NCBI GenBank assembly: GCA_002434245.1 | Contig: DJJR01000016.1 | Coordinates: 140,509-204,508, forward strand | Length of the DNA: 64,000 nucleotides | Source: Pelosinus fermentans | GTDB lineage: Bacteria; Bacillota; Negativicutes; DSM-13327 | Direction: 5' to 3' | Shown here: piece after piece, positions 52,193 to 60,402 of the stretch | Position numbering within the stretch: the stretch's first letter is position 1 | How the letters are laid out: the number at the start of each line of letters is the position of its first letter | Program-made: the position numbers and the translations under genes | Notes under the pieces: generated by a model | The model's database searches: none | Told to the model about the DNA's origin: nothing | The model's input: only the letters and a program-made list of their open reading frames with translations

Positions 52193-53035
52193 ATGGAAGA
52201 AAATAAGAACAAAGAAAATGAAATCATTTTAGCAAGCAGCGAGCCTTCAGAGGAAAACGAACTTCCTGAAAAAAAGAAAAGTAAATGGGGTTGGTTTACG
52301 AGCTTTGGCGGATTATTGCTGCTTTTCAAAGCAGGAAAGATATGGGCGCTCATTAAAGGAGCTTTTATATTTCTTAAATTTGGGAAGTTTTTTACTACTG
52401 GTTTGTCGATGATGCTGATGATCATTACGTATACCTTTCTATATGGATGGAAATATGCCATAGGCATTGTCTTGTTGTTGTTTATTCATGAAATGGGGCA
52501 TCTGACTGCTTCTAGGCGATTGGGAATTGATACGAGCCTGCCGATGTTTATCCCCTTTATAGGTGCCATCATCCAAATGAAACAAGCACCGAAGGATGCT
52601 AAGACAGAGGCGATTGTTGGTATCGCTGGTCCAATTTTCGGAGCAATTGGTGCATTTGTCTGTCTCTTGTTTGGAGAAATCTTTAATTCCGCATTGTTGC
52701 TTGCATTAGCATATTTTGGTTTTTTATTAACAGCTTTTAATCTCATTCCGGCGCATCCCCTAGATGGTGGACGGATTGTTACTGCTATATCCCTAAAACT
52801 TTGGATAGTTGGTATCCCGGTAATGGTATTTTTTTCCCTATATTTCTTTAATCCAATTGGTATTTTGATCTCTATATTGGCCATAAAAAAAGCATGGGAA
52901 GTATGGAAAGATCGAGAGAATCCCTATTATGATACAGATAGCAGCTTCCGTTTTAAAATGGGCTTATCCTATTTTTCTTTGTTTGTTCTGTCTGCCTATT
53001 ATACTTACAGTATACATGAAGTACTGAATCTATAA
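52193..53035 (+). CDS. Site-2 protease-family membrane metalloprotease (M50)
   Basis: A 280-residue membrane protein with about six helices. The zinc motif is HEMGH near residue 102 and the third ligand is in NLIPAHPLDGGR near 190. The first 30 residues are highly charged (Glu/Lys-rich), and AKGGAGG-type text (AAAGGAGG) precedes the ATG. It lacks PDZ and CBS domains, so it differs from RseP and SpoIVFB. The substrate is unknown. Confidence 0.85.
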   Translation: MEENKNKENEIILASSEPSEENELPEKKKSKWGWFTSFGGLLLLFKAGKIWALIKGAFIFLKFGKFFTTGLSMMLMIITYTFLYGWKYAIGIVLLLFIHEMGHLTASRRLGIDTSLPMFIPFIGAIIQMKQAPKDAKTEAIVGIAGPIFGAIGAFVCLLFGEIFNSALLLALAYFGFLLTAFNLIPAHPLDGGRIVTAISLKLWIVGIPVMVFFSLYFFNPIGILISILAIKKAWEVWKDRENPYYDTDSSFRFKMGLSYFSLFVLSAYYTYSIHEVLNL

Positions 53036-53093
53036 TTCGCTCTTGCAGTGAAGTTATAACTGTAATTACGTTATTGTTACTTATTTGATAACG

Positions 53094-53139
53094 AAAAAGA
53101 AAGTGGAAGAATCATTTTTTTGATTTTCCACTTCTTTTA
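53094..53139 (+). terminator. Terminator of the M50 gene
   Basis: AAAAAGAAAGTGGAA pairs with TTCCACTTCTTTT, with an inner GAATCA/TGATTT stem, followed by TATG. Confidence 0.85.
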
Positions 53140-53244
53140 TGTTGTATCATAGCTGCTTACCTTGCAGGATCATGTAGGCAATAACAAGAAAATTCAGTAT
53201 AATATAGTTGAGTATAGCAAGTTTTTTCAAAAGGGGATGAGTGG

Positions 53245-56200
53245 GTGGCTAAATTACGTGCAGTACTATTTGAAAAACCGGCAGTGTATTGGAATGATCA
53301 AAAAATGATATTCCCTTTTGCAAAAATGGAAGCCTTGTTGTACTATCTTTTAGTTACTGGTGAAGCTACACGAGAGGGTTTGGCAGCACTGCTCTGGGGG
53401 GATATGGGAGATCATGCCGCGAAACGAAATTTACGCAATACAGTGTATCTGTTGAGAAAAATGTTTTCCGTGGATTTACTGATTACTTCATCCCGGGCAA
53501 AGATTGTATTAAATCCAGATGTAGTGGCAGCGACAGATTTGGAGCTATTGACGGTAACTGATATTGTAAAATTTCTAGAAAAAAATTCTGGTGAATTTTT
53601 AGGTGGTTTTTATTGTAAAGATGCAGCCAGTTTTGATCAATGGGTTACCGAAAAACGCGAGCAGTTTAGGATGAATAGTATAAACTATTTGACTAAATAT
53701 ATCATAAAGCTAATAAATCAAAAAGAGTATATACCAGCCAAGAAATATTTAAAGCAATTGATTGGGATGGATGCATATAACGAAAGTGCCTATCGGGTAT
53801 TGATGAAAATCTATGAAAAAGAAGACTCTTATAAAGCAGTGGAAATCTATCAAGATCTTGAGCGAAAGATGGCACAGGATTTGTCCTTGATGCCCAGTGT
53901 TAAGACTCAGGAGCTTTATAGGCGGATCAAGGACCGGAAAAGCAGCAGAACTATTGAAGAAGAGGTAGTTAGTAATCAGAGATTTTTCGGAAGGGAAAAA
54001 GAATTACTGCAATTGCGTCTGTGGCTGGATGATTTTTATCAAAAGGGTCATAGTAAGCAGATGATATTGCTCCAAGGAGATCAAGGTGTTGGCAAATCGG
54101 CAATTATTGAACAACTTTTTGCAAGTATTCCAGTAAAACATAGTAATATTTTTCGTACTCAATGCTATCAGGCTGAATATGAATATGTATATAAGGCATG
54201 GAACAACATTTTTTTACAGGCAATGAGCTGCTTAATGCAAGCGGATGTTCATTTGCCAGTCCTTTGGCAACAGGTAATTGCTTATGTTTTTCCAACGACG
54301 AAAATAAGTGAAACGCTGCTACAGAAAGAAATAACAGTGGATGCGTATAAGTTCAGTGCAACCATGGTAGAAGAAATTATGTGTGAGGTTTTGGGTAAAG
54401 CTGCTAATTTGAAGAAAACCATACTGTTGATTGAAGATATTCATTGGATGGATAAGCAAGGATGGCTGCTGCTGTGGCAGGTATTGCGCATTCATGGTAA
54501 ACATATAATCTGTATAGCGACCTGTCATGCGGAGTATTTACAGCAGATTGACAAAACCATGGAAGAATTTGAACGCAGCAATATGTTGGAACACTTAGAA
54601 ATTGGTCGGTTCAGTGCGCAAGAAGTAATGAAACTGTCTGTTTTACGGCTGCCTGGTATTAGTAAGGAGATGCAGTCAAGACTATACGACTATACAGGCG
54701 GAAATGCGCTGTTTTTGATTGAATGTCTGAATTTAATTGCAGCTGGCAGAGATATTAGTCACGGCTCAATCCGATTGAACAGCGTATTAAAAGAACGTAC
54801 TGGCAATGTTTCTGATAATGCCAGAAAAATTTTGGAGATTGCATCCGTTTTCTTTAATAATGTGAATTATGAGGTGCTGCAGGCTATTTCTAGAATCAAT
54901 GAATTTGAATTGGTGGAAGTGCTAGAGGAGTTACAACAAAAACAACTGCTGATGGAAGATCTGGATTCAGATAGAGGCGGATCGGCCTATAAGTTTTATA
55001 ATTTGCAGATTCGTAATTACGTATATAATCAAATGTCAACAATCAGGCAACGGATGTTTCATAAGCAAGCGGCATCCTATTTAGAACAGCAGCTGCAAGA
55101 TGGCATGCAAAGCAAAGATGTATATGAACATATTTTATACCATTACACAAATGCCGATGAAAAGTTGAAAATGTTGGATTATACTATTAAATTATCCGAA
55201 AAATATTTTTGTCCCCAGTATGAAATGTTTCCGGAACTGAATCGTTACTACCCAACGGGATATGTTGATTTTCGGGAAAGTCGGAGCCAGATCACTACAT
55301 ATCTGGAGAAAATAAAGGAATTGCTGGATGTATTAGTCCATTCCAAAATAGCAGATGAACGGTTGAATGCTTATAAAGTTGCTTACTGGGAAATGTCTGG
55401 CCGCTATCATATCTGGCGGGGGGAACATTTGCTGGGATTGAAACTAATTCACCAGATGCTGCGCTTAGCTTCAATGCAAAAACTTAGAGAGTATCAAATC
55501 AAAGGGTATCAGCAAATTATTTATTGCGGTATTCAAACTCGGAGGGCATATTTGATCCAGGAATTTGCCCTCAAGTTATTGCATTTGACGGAGCATGATG
55601 AACTTCCGGATAAAAAAGCAACAGCTTTACGATTTTTAGGAATTGCCTGCGCGCTCAAAGGGCAATATCAAGAAGCGGAGAATTATTACAGGCAATCATT
55701 GGCACTCTTTAAGAAGTTGGCAACGCGCAATCGTTTTTATGCTTTTACTATTGCAGCAGCCCAAAATTATATTGGTGATATAAGACGAGAGAGTTTCGAT
55801 TATCAAGCAGCCTTACATCACTATGAACAAGCTGCTAGAATAGCTGGACGTAAAAATATTAGCGAAGGAGTAGCCTTGTTTTATATTAATGCTGGTTATA
55901 CAGCCTTTCAACTCAATAATTATGCAAAGGCTATTGCATATCTTACTGAGGCTTTGTCGGTGGCAGAAGGGTTTGGCGATCAAAAAGGCTATTGGTGTTT
56001 GCGTGGTTATTGTACACTCAATTGTGTACTGGCATTGATTGCTGTCAGGCAGCATCGTCCTTATGAAGCAAGAATATATTTTGAGCAGGCGAAGGACTTC
56101 TTGAAAAAATATAATGATCAATATCAAAATGGACTAATCTTTCGTACCCAAGCAGAGATAAAGCTGCTGATGAAAAATGACGCAAAAGTAGCAGAAGTAT

Positions 56201-56331
56201 TTAAAGAGGACCTACCCTTGCCTGCAGTAGATTATTATCAGCAGGCCCGAAAAGTTTTTTATAAAATGGGCATGGAGGTTGAACTGAAATCTTTGGAAGA
56301 CATGATGGCTGAATATAGCAGTAAAAGGTAA
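53245..56331 (+). CDS. Large BTAD/ATPase/TPR transcriptional regulator (SARP/LuxR-like STAND)
   Basis: A 1028-residue regulator. Residues 1-95 are a winged helix (LLWGDMGDHAAKRNLRNTVYLLRK), 100-235 a bacterial transcription-activation domain (YIPAKKYLKQLIGMDAYNE), and about 255-540 a STAND-type ATPase with Walker A LLQGDQGVGKSAI and Walker B LLIEDIHWMD. About 650-1000 is TPR repeats (FLGIACALKGQYQEAENYY, YIGDIRRESFDYQAALHHY). The start is GTG at 53245 behind AAGGGG. It stands alone just upstream of the spoVA group, with its own terminator. The signal and target are not shown. Confidence 0.88.
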   Translation: MAKLRAVLFEKPAVYWNDQKMIFPFAKMEALLYYLLVTGEATREGLAALLWGDMGDHAAKRNLRNTVYLLRKMFSVDLLITSSRAKIVLNPDVVAATDLELLTVTDIVKFLEKNSGEFLGGFYCKDAASFDQWVTEKREQFRMNSINYLTKYIIKLINQKEYIPAKKYLKQLIGMDAYNESAYRVLMKIYEKEDSYKAVEIYQDLERKMAQDLSLMPSVKTQELYRRIKDRKSSRTIEEEVVSNQRFFGREKELLQLRLWLDDFYQKGHSKQMILLQGDQGVGKSAIIEQLFASIPVKHSNIFRTQCYQAEYEYVYKAWNNIFLQAMSCLMQADVHLPVLWQQVIAYVFPTTKISETLLQKEITVDAYKFSATMVEEIMCEVLGKAANLKKTILLIEDIHWMDKQGWLLLWQVLRIHGKHIICIATCHAEYLQQIDKTMEEFERSNMLEHLEIGRFSAQEVMKLSVLRLPGISKEMQSRLYDYTGGNALFLIECLNLIAAGRDISHGSIRLNSVLKERTGNVSDNARKILEIASVFFNNVNYEVLQAISRINEFELVEVLEELQQKQLLMEDLDSDRGGSAYKFYNLQIRNYVYNQMSTIRQRMFHKQAASYLEQQLQDGMQSKDVYEHILYHYTNADEKLKMLDYTIKLSEKYFCPQYEMFPELNRYYPTGYVDFRESRSQITTYLEKIKELLDVLVHSKIADERLNAYKVAYWEMSGRYHIWRGEHLLGLKLIHQMLRLASMQKLREYQIKGYQQIIYCGIQTRRAYLIQEFALKLLHLTEHDELPDKKATALRFLGIACALKGQYQEAENYYRQSLALFKKLATRNRFYAFTIAAAQNYIGDIRRESFDYQAALHHYEQAARIAGRKNISEGVALFYINAGYTAFQLNNYAKAIAYLTEALSVAEGFGDQKGYWCLRGYCTLNCVLALIAVRQHRPYEARIYFEQAKDFLKKYNDQYQNGLIFRTQAEIKLLMKNDAKVAEVFKEDLPLPAVDYYQQARKVFYKMGMEVELKSLEDMMAEYSSKR

Positions 56332-56386
56332 TATACCGTTGGAATTTGACAGAACCTTCTGCTTGTATGGAATCTACCCACCACCA

Positions 56387-56428
56387 AAAGGCGTCTGAAA
56401 CAGGTTTTTCCTGTTCCAGACGCTTTAC
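56387..56428 (+). terminator. Terminator of the BTAD regulator
   Basis: AAAGGCGTCTGAAACAGG pairs with CCTGTTCCAGACGCTTT (one mismatch) around TTTTT. It is followed by ACTTTAC. Confidence 0.85.
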
Positions 56429-56520
56429 TTTACATTCTTCGCTAGAAGGATGCTCCGAGAGTCTTTTCTGCTTATATTCGTCTCTAACAACATCTCTTTT
56501 GGAGACGAATCATAGCTTAC

Positions 56521-56550
56521 TGAATAAAAATTAGAATAAGAGTGATACTA
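56521..56550 (+). promoter_or_regulatory. Sigma-G-like forespore promoter of the spoVA operon
   Basis: TGAATA at 56521-56526, a 17-base spacer and GATACTA at 56544-56550. This matches the sigma-G form TGMATA-N17-CATACTA with one change. It is 25 bases upstream of the first DUF1657 gene. Its meaning is supported by the spore genes that follow. Confidence 0.55.
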
Positions 56551-56574
56551 GTAGGGAAGATGGAGGTAATGGAT

Positions 56575-56781
56575 ATGACAGTTGCTTCTCAGATAAAAAA
56601 AACATTAGCCACTCTAAAAGGTAATCAAGGAACATTAAGATTATACGCGCTACAGACGAGGGATAAAGAAAGCAAATTAGTTTACTATGAGACGTTAGAG
56701 GCTACAGCGCAAATTATTAGCGATCTTGAGGAAAGAATAAAAGTTTTGGAATATCAAGAGCCACAATATAAAGGAAATTAG
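56575..56781 (+). CDS. DUF1657 small protein
   Basis: A 68-residue helical protein beginning MTVASQIKKTLATLKGNQG and ending LEYQEPQYKGN, the DUF1657 pattern. The ATG at 56575 lies 8 bases after GGAGG. DUF1657 proteins are typically found beside DUF421 and spoVA genes, as here. It is the first gene of a six-gene spore group, behind a sigma-G-like promoter. The molecular role is not known. Confidence 0.88.
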   Translation: MTVASQIKKTLATLKGNQGTLRLYALQTRDKESKLVYYETLEATAQIISDLEERIKVLEYQEPQYKGN

Positions 56782-56795
56782 TCAGGAGATTGAAA

Positions 56796-57656
56796 ATGCA
56801 AACATGGATACAGATATTACTGAGCTCAGTTTCATTATTCTTTTTAATGTTGATTTTGGTCAGATTAATGGGAAAAAGAAATATTGTCCGAATGACGCCT
56901 TTTAGATTTGTAAGTTACATTGTAGCTGCAGTAATTGCTGCAATAATGTCCTTAAATTTAATTGGAAATCTTACCTTTGGATTTATTGCTCTTAGTGTTT
57001 GGGTCTTATTTCCTATAGCATTGGATTATTTATCTATAAAAAGCAAGTGGATCCATGACATTGTCAACGGAAAAGAAACTGTGCTAATTAAGCATGGGAA
57101 GATCATGGAAGAAAATCTTCTACAAACAAGATTGACAGCAGAGGAACTGCTGCGAGAACTTCGCTCCAAAAATACTTTCAGTTTAGCAGATGTAGAATTT
57201 GCTGTAATGGAGGATACCGGAGACATAAATGTATTTATGAAGTCCCATAAAAAGCCTGTGTCTTCCTATGATTTAGGAATGAAATTGGCACCACTGACGG
57301 AACCACAGACTGTTATACTAGATGGCAATATGCTAAATGAATCCCTATTTTCTTTAGGCTTTAATAGAGAATGGCTAGAGATTCAATTGGAAACCATAGG
57401 AGTATCCATCGATAATGTTTTCATCGGACAAGTAGATTCATCTGGGGATTTATACCTGGATTTGTTTGACGACTCTATACAAATACCCCAGCCTAAAGTT
57501 AAGGAAATGCTCTATGCAAATTTTGAAAAAAGTCAGGCTGATCTCATGAGTTTTTCACTGGAGACAAAAAATGAAGCAGCTCGAAAGATGTATTCGGAGC
57601 ATGCTGAAAAATTAGAACAACTTATGGGAAAACTCAAGCCATATTTATTAAGATAG
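56796..57656 (+). CDS. DUF421/YetF-family membrane protein
   Basis: A 286-residue protein with three N-terminal membrane helices (residues 5-80), LVRLMGKRNIVRMTPFRFV near residue 22 and a soluble C-terminal part containing LIKHGKIMEENLLQTRLT and LLRELRSKNTFSLADVEFAV-like DUF421 text, followed by an extra helical tail. The ATG at 56796 is 7 bases from AGGAG. It is 14 bases after DUF1657 and 12 before spoVAC, so in one operon. In bacilli such genes belong to spoVA2mob operons linked to spore heat resistance. Confidence 0.88.
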   Translation: MQTWIQILLSSVSLFFLMLILVRLMGKRNIVRMTPFRFVSYIVAAVIAAIMSLNLIGNLTFGFIALSVWVLFPIALDYLSIKSKWIHDIVNGKETVLIKHGKIMEENLLQTRLTAEELLRELRSKNTFSLADVEFAVMEDTGDINVFMKSHKKPVSSYDLGMKLAPLTEPQTVILDGNMLNESLFSLGFNREWLEIQLETIGVSIDNVFIGQVDSSGDLYLDLFDDSIQIPQPKVKEMLYANFEKSQADLMSFSLETKNEAARKMYSEHAEKLEQLMGKLKPYLLR

Positions 57657-57668
57657 AGGTGGATTGTA

Positions 57669-58148
57669 TTGTCAAGTTTCAAAAGAAAGAATCTAACTCC
57701 CGTGCAGCAGCAGTACCAAGACTTTGCTCGTGCAAGGGAGCCACAGCGTCCCATACTAGCAAATTGTGTACGAGCTTTTATTGGCGGAGGAATTATCTGT
57801 ACAATAGGTCAGGGAATACAATTGTTTTTTATAAAGTATTTCGATTTTGATGAAAAGACAGCTGGAGACCCTACCGTTGCGGTTCTAATTATGATATCAG
57901 TGTTACTTACAAGCTTTGGAGTATATGATCATATTGCTCAATGGGCTGGTGCGGGAAGTTCGGTTCCGGTTACAGGATTTGCAAATACTATCACTTCAGC
58001 TTCTCTTGATCATAAAAGTGAAGGGTTTGTATTAGGTGTTGGAGGCAATATGTTTAAAATCGCAGGACCAGTCATTGTTTTTGGCGTCTTTTCTGCTTTT
58101 ATTGTTGCTATTATAAGTGTAATGATTAAGTCGTTAGGTGGAATGTAA
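57669..58148 (+). CDS. spoVAC: Stage V sporulation protein AC
   Basis: Membrane channel subunit for dipicolinic-acid movement in spores, mechanosensitive in Bacillus. The 159-residue protein has four hydrophobic stretches; QQQYQDFARAREPQRPI and IGGGIICTIGQGIQ near residue 38, and VPVTGFANTI are typical. The start TTG at 57669 follows GAGGTGG. It abuts spoVAD (stop then ATG with no gap). Confidence 0.95.
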   Translation: MSSFKRKNLTPVQQQYQDFARAREPQRPILANCVRAFIGGGIICTIGQGIQLFFIKYFDFDEKTAGDPTVAVLIMISVLLTSFGVYDHIAQWAGAGSSVPVTGFANTITSASLDHKSEGFVLGVGGNMFKIAGPVIVFGVFSAFIVAIISVMIKSLGGM

Positions 58149-59150
58149 ATGTTGCAAGGTCATCAAACATGGGTTTTTCAATCCAAGCCAGTAATTATTG
58201 GATCTGCAGCTATAGGCGGACCTTTTGAGGCACAAGGCAACCTGGCAAAGGACTTTGACCTGCTTCATGGCGATATATGGCTTGGACAAGACAGTTATGA
58301 ACAAGCAGAAAAAAAATTTTTGGAACAGGCTTGTGAGACTGCAATTAAAAAATCAGGACTTAAGAAAGAAGATATCCAGTTTTTTCTCAGCGGTGATCTA
58401 ATTAACCAGATTATCCCCAGCAGCTTTACTGCACGTACCCTTGCTGTTCCTTTTTTGGGGATTTATGGAGCATGCTCTAGTTCTATGGAAGGTCTTTCTT
58501 TAGCATCTCTTATGATTGATAGCGGTTTCGCACAGAATGCACTTGTTGGCACATCTAGTCATAATGCAGCTAGTGAAAAACAGTACCGTTACCCTACGGA
58601 ATATGGCGCGCAAAAGCCACCTACAGCACAGTGGACTGTGACAGGAGCAGGTGCTGCAGTTGTTGCGAAACAAGGTGAAGGACCACGCATCGCAGCTTCT
58701 ACAATTGGACGTGTAATAGACATGGGGCTTTCTGACCCCTTTAACATGGGGGCAGCTATGGCCCCTGCTGCAGTTGACACCATTGAAGCCCACTTTAGGG
58801 ATTTAAATATATCCCCATTACAATATGACTTGATTGCCACCGGAGATTTAGGTAAGGTAGGTCACCCAATTGCAGGAGATTTGCTTAAACAGCATGGGCT
58901 TGATATCCCTGTAGAAAAACTGACCGATTGCGGTATTTTGATGTATAAAGAAAACCAACCAGTTCTGGCAGGAGGCAGTGGTTGTGCCTGTGTTGCGACA
59001 ACAACCTTCGGGCATCTTTTAAATCGTATGCGAAAAGGAGAACTGAACCGAATTCTGGTTATAGGCACAGGTGCTTTATTGTCCCCCATGTCTTACCAGC
59101 AAAAGGAAACGATACCATGCGTTGCCCATGCAGTATCTATAGAAATGTAA
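58149..59150 (+). CDS. spoVAD: Stage V sporulation protein AD
   Basis: Dipicolinic-acid-binding thiolase-fold protein of the spore inner membrane, 333 residues. GHQTWVFQSKPVIIGSAAIGG (given in part) at the start, GIYGACSSSMEGL near residue 105, and TGDLGKVGHPIAGDLL near 237 are the SpoVAD landmarks. It is immediately downstream of spoVAC and 16 bases before spoVAEb. Confidence 0.96.
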   Translation: MLQGHQTWVFQSKPVIIGSAAIGGPFEAQGNLAKDFDLLHGDIWLGQDSYEQAEKKFLEQACETAIKKSGLKKEDIQFFLSGDLINQIIPSSFTARTLAVPFLGIYGACSSSMEGLSLASLMIDSGFAQNALVGTSSHNAASEKQYRYPTEYGAQKPPTAQWTVTGAGAAVVAKQGEGPRIAASTIGRVIDMGLSDPFNMGAAMAPAAVDTIEAHFRDLNISPLQYDLIATGDLGKVGHPIAGDLLKQHGLDIPVEKLTDCGILMYKENQPVLAGGSGCACVATTTFGHLLNRMRKGELNRILVIGTGALLSPMSYQQKETIPCVAHAVSIEM

Positions 59151-59166
59151 ACAGGAGGCACCAGGT

Positions 59167-59520
59167 TTGGAAAAATTTATTTTGGCGTTTATCGTTGGTG
59201 GGGCTATATGTGTGATTGGACAGCTCCTTATGGACGGGCTAAAACTAACTCCTGCACATACAATGGTTACATTAGTAGTGTCTGGAGCTGTTTTAGGAGG
59301 ATTTGGTTTATATGATGAGTTAGTAAAATTCGCTGGAGCTGGAGCATCTGTTCCAATAAGCAGCTTTGGCAACCAATTGGTAAAAGGCGCTCTTCAAGAA
59401 GCAGAAAAGACTGGTATTATTGGGGTATTAACAGGTATTTTTAAAATCACCAGTTCAGGTATTTCAGCAGCGATTATATTTGGATTTTTGTCAGCTTTAC
59501 TATGCAAACCAAAAGGATAA
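59167..59520 (+). CDS. spoVAE: Stage V sporulation protein AE (AEb type)
   Basis: A 117-residue membrane protein with about three helices. AFIVGGAICVIGQLLMDG near residue 7 and GAGASVPISSFGNQLVKGA are the SpoVAEb signature, itself similar to SpoVAC. The start is TTG at 59167, behind AGGAGG. It completes the C-D-Eb core found in most spore formers. The longer AEa, and spoVAA, AB and AF, are absent here. Confidence 0.94.
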   Translation: MEKFILAFIVGGAICVIGQLLMDGLKLTPAHTMVTLVVSGAVLGGFGLYDELVKFAGAGASVPISSFGNQLVKGALQEAEKTGIIGVLTGIFKITSSGISAAIIFGFLSALLCKPKG

Positions 59521-59548
59521 AAATATTTTCGAAAAGAAGGTGAGAAAA

Positions 59549-59749
59549 ATGACGGTAGGTACACAAATGAATCAGGCTATTGCAACTATTCAATCTGCTG
59601 CATCCAGCATGAAAACATTTTCTATGGAAACTCAGGATCCGCAAGCAAAACAAACATTTGAGCAATTAGCAACAACCCTTGACAATGCTATTGAAACATT
59701 GAAGGGAAGGCAAAAATACATTGAAAATCAAGAGCCTCAATACAAATAG
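59549..59749 (+). CDS. DUF1657 small protein (second copy)
   Basis: A 66-residue helical protein beginning MTVGTQMNQAIATIQS and ending NQEPQYK, similar in plan to the first DUF1657 gene of the operon, with which it brackets the spoVA genes. The ATG at 59549 follows GAAGGTGAG. A terminator lies 30 bases past the stop, so it is the last gene of the operon. Confidence 0.88.
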   Translation: MTVGTQMNQAIATIQSAASSMKTFSMETQDPQAKQTFEQLATTLDNAIETLKGRQKYIENQEPQYK

Positions 59750-59780
59750 CAAGTGATTAATGGTAAAGTTTATCTTGAGT

Positions 59781-59812
59781 AAAAGCTGAAAAAACCAATT
59801 CAGCTTTTATTT
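59781..59812 (+). terminator. Terminator of the spoVA operon
   Basis: AAAAGCTGAA pairs with TTCAGCTTTT, followed by ATTTTTA. Confidence 0.88.
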
Positions 59813-59900
59813 TTATGTAATTTGCTATTTATAAGCTTCATTCTAACACTTCCTTGTAGAATTATTAACTAGTTATCCAACTAAAGAAAACCAATGACAC

Positions 59901-59937
59901 AAATAAAAAGGTGGCTATTTGCCACTTTTTTTATTTG
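59901..59937. terminator. Second, bidirectional terminator
   Basis: AAATAAAAAGTGGC-like arm AAATAAAAAGGTGGC pairs with GCCACTTTTTTTATTT around TATTT. Confidence 0.85.
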
Positions 59938-59966
59938 TAATAGTAAGATAAAAAGTGTCACTACTA

Positions 59967-60002
59967 TTTGACGATAGTTAGACATTGCTTTTGTAAAATT
60001 CA
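59967..60002 (+). promoter_or_regulatory. Promoter region of PAS-fhs-hutG with TTTGACGAT element
   Basis: TTTGACGAT (59967-59975) followed 14 bases on by GACATT, and TAGACA (59979) ahead of a TATAAG about 18 bases later as a possible promoter. The same TTTGACGAT...GACATT...CTTTTG arrangement recurs upstream of hutU (63154). Confidence 0.4.
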
Positions 60003-60041
60003 TATAAGCATAACAATTTTAAGATGGGGAGGGGAAAGTAT

Positions 60042-60380
60042 ATGTCTACTGGATGGGTAAAGGAATTGCCTATTGCAGTTACCGTTACAGATAAAATCGG
60101 CAAAATTATTGAAATGAATGATAGCTCAGTTCAAACTTTTGAAAAATATGGTGGAAAGACTTTGATTGGGAAAAATGTAGCAGATATTCATTCTGAGAGT
60201 GTCTGCGAAAAAATTACTAAGATTATCGAAACCAAAACTGCCAATAGTTATACTATTGAAAAAAACGGCGTAAAAAAGCTGGTTTATCAAACTCCATGGT
60301 ATCAGAATGGGGAATATGCGGGTCTGGTGGAATTATCTATGGTGATACCAGTTGAAATGCCCCATTATGTAAGAAATTAA
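60042..60380 (+). CDS. Stand-alone PAS-domain protein
   Basis: A 112-residue protein that is essentially one PAS domain: [21 protein letters not shown] near residue 9 (given in part), [10 protein letters not shown] and [21 protein letters not shown] near the end. No kinase, cyclase or DNA-binding part. The ATG at 60042 lies behind GGGGAGGGG. It is 22 bases before fhs and so probably in one transcript with fhs and hutG. It could be a ligand or redox sensor that works with a partner protein; the partner is unknown. Confidence 0.75.
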   Translation: MSTGWVKELPIAVTVTDKIGKIIEMNDSSVQTFEKYGGKTLIGKNVADIHSESVCEKITKIIETKTANSYTIEKNGVKKLVYQTPWYQNGEYAGLVELSMVIPVEMPHYVRN

Positions 60381-60402
60381 ATTTTTTGATGAGGTGATTG
60401 TA

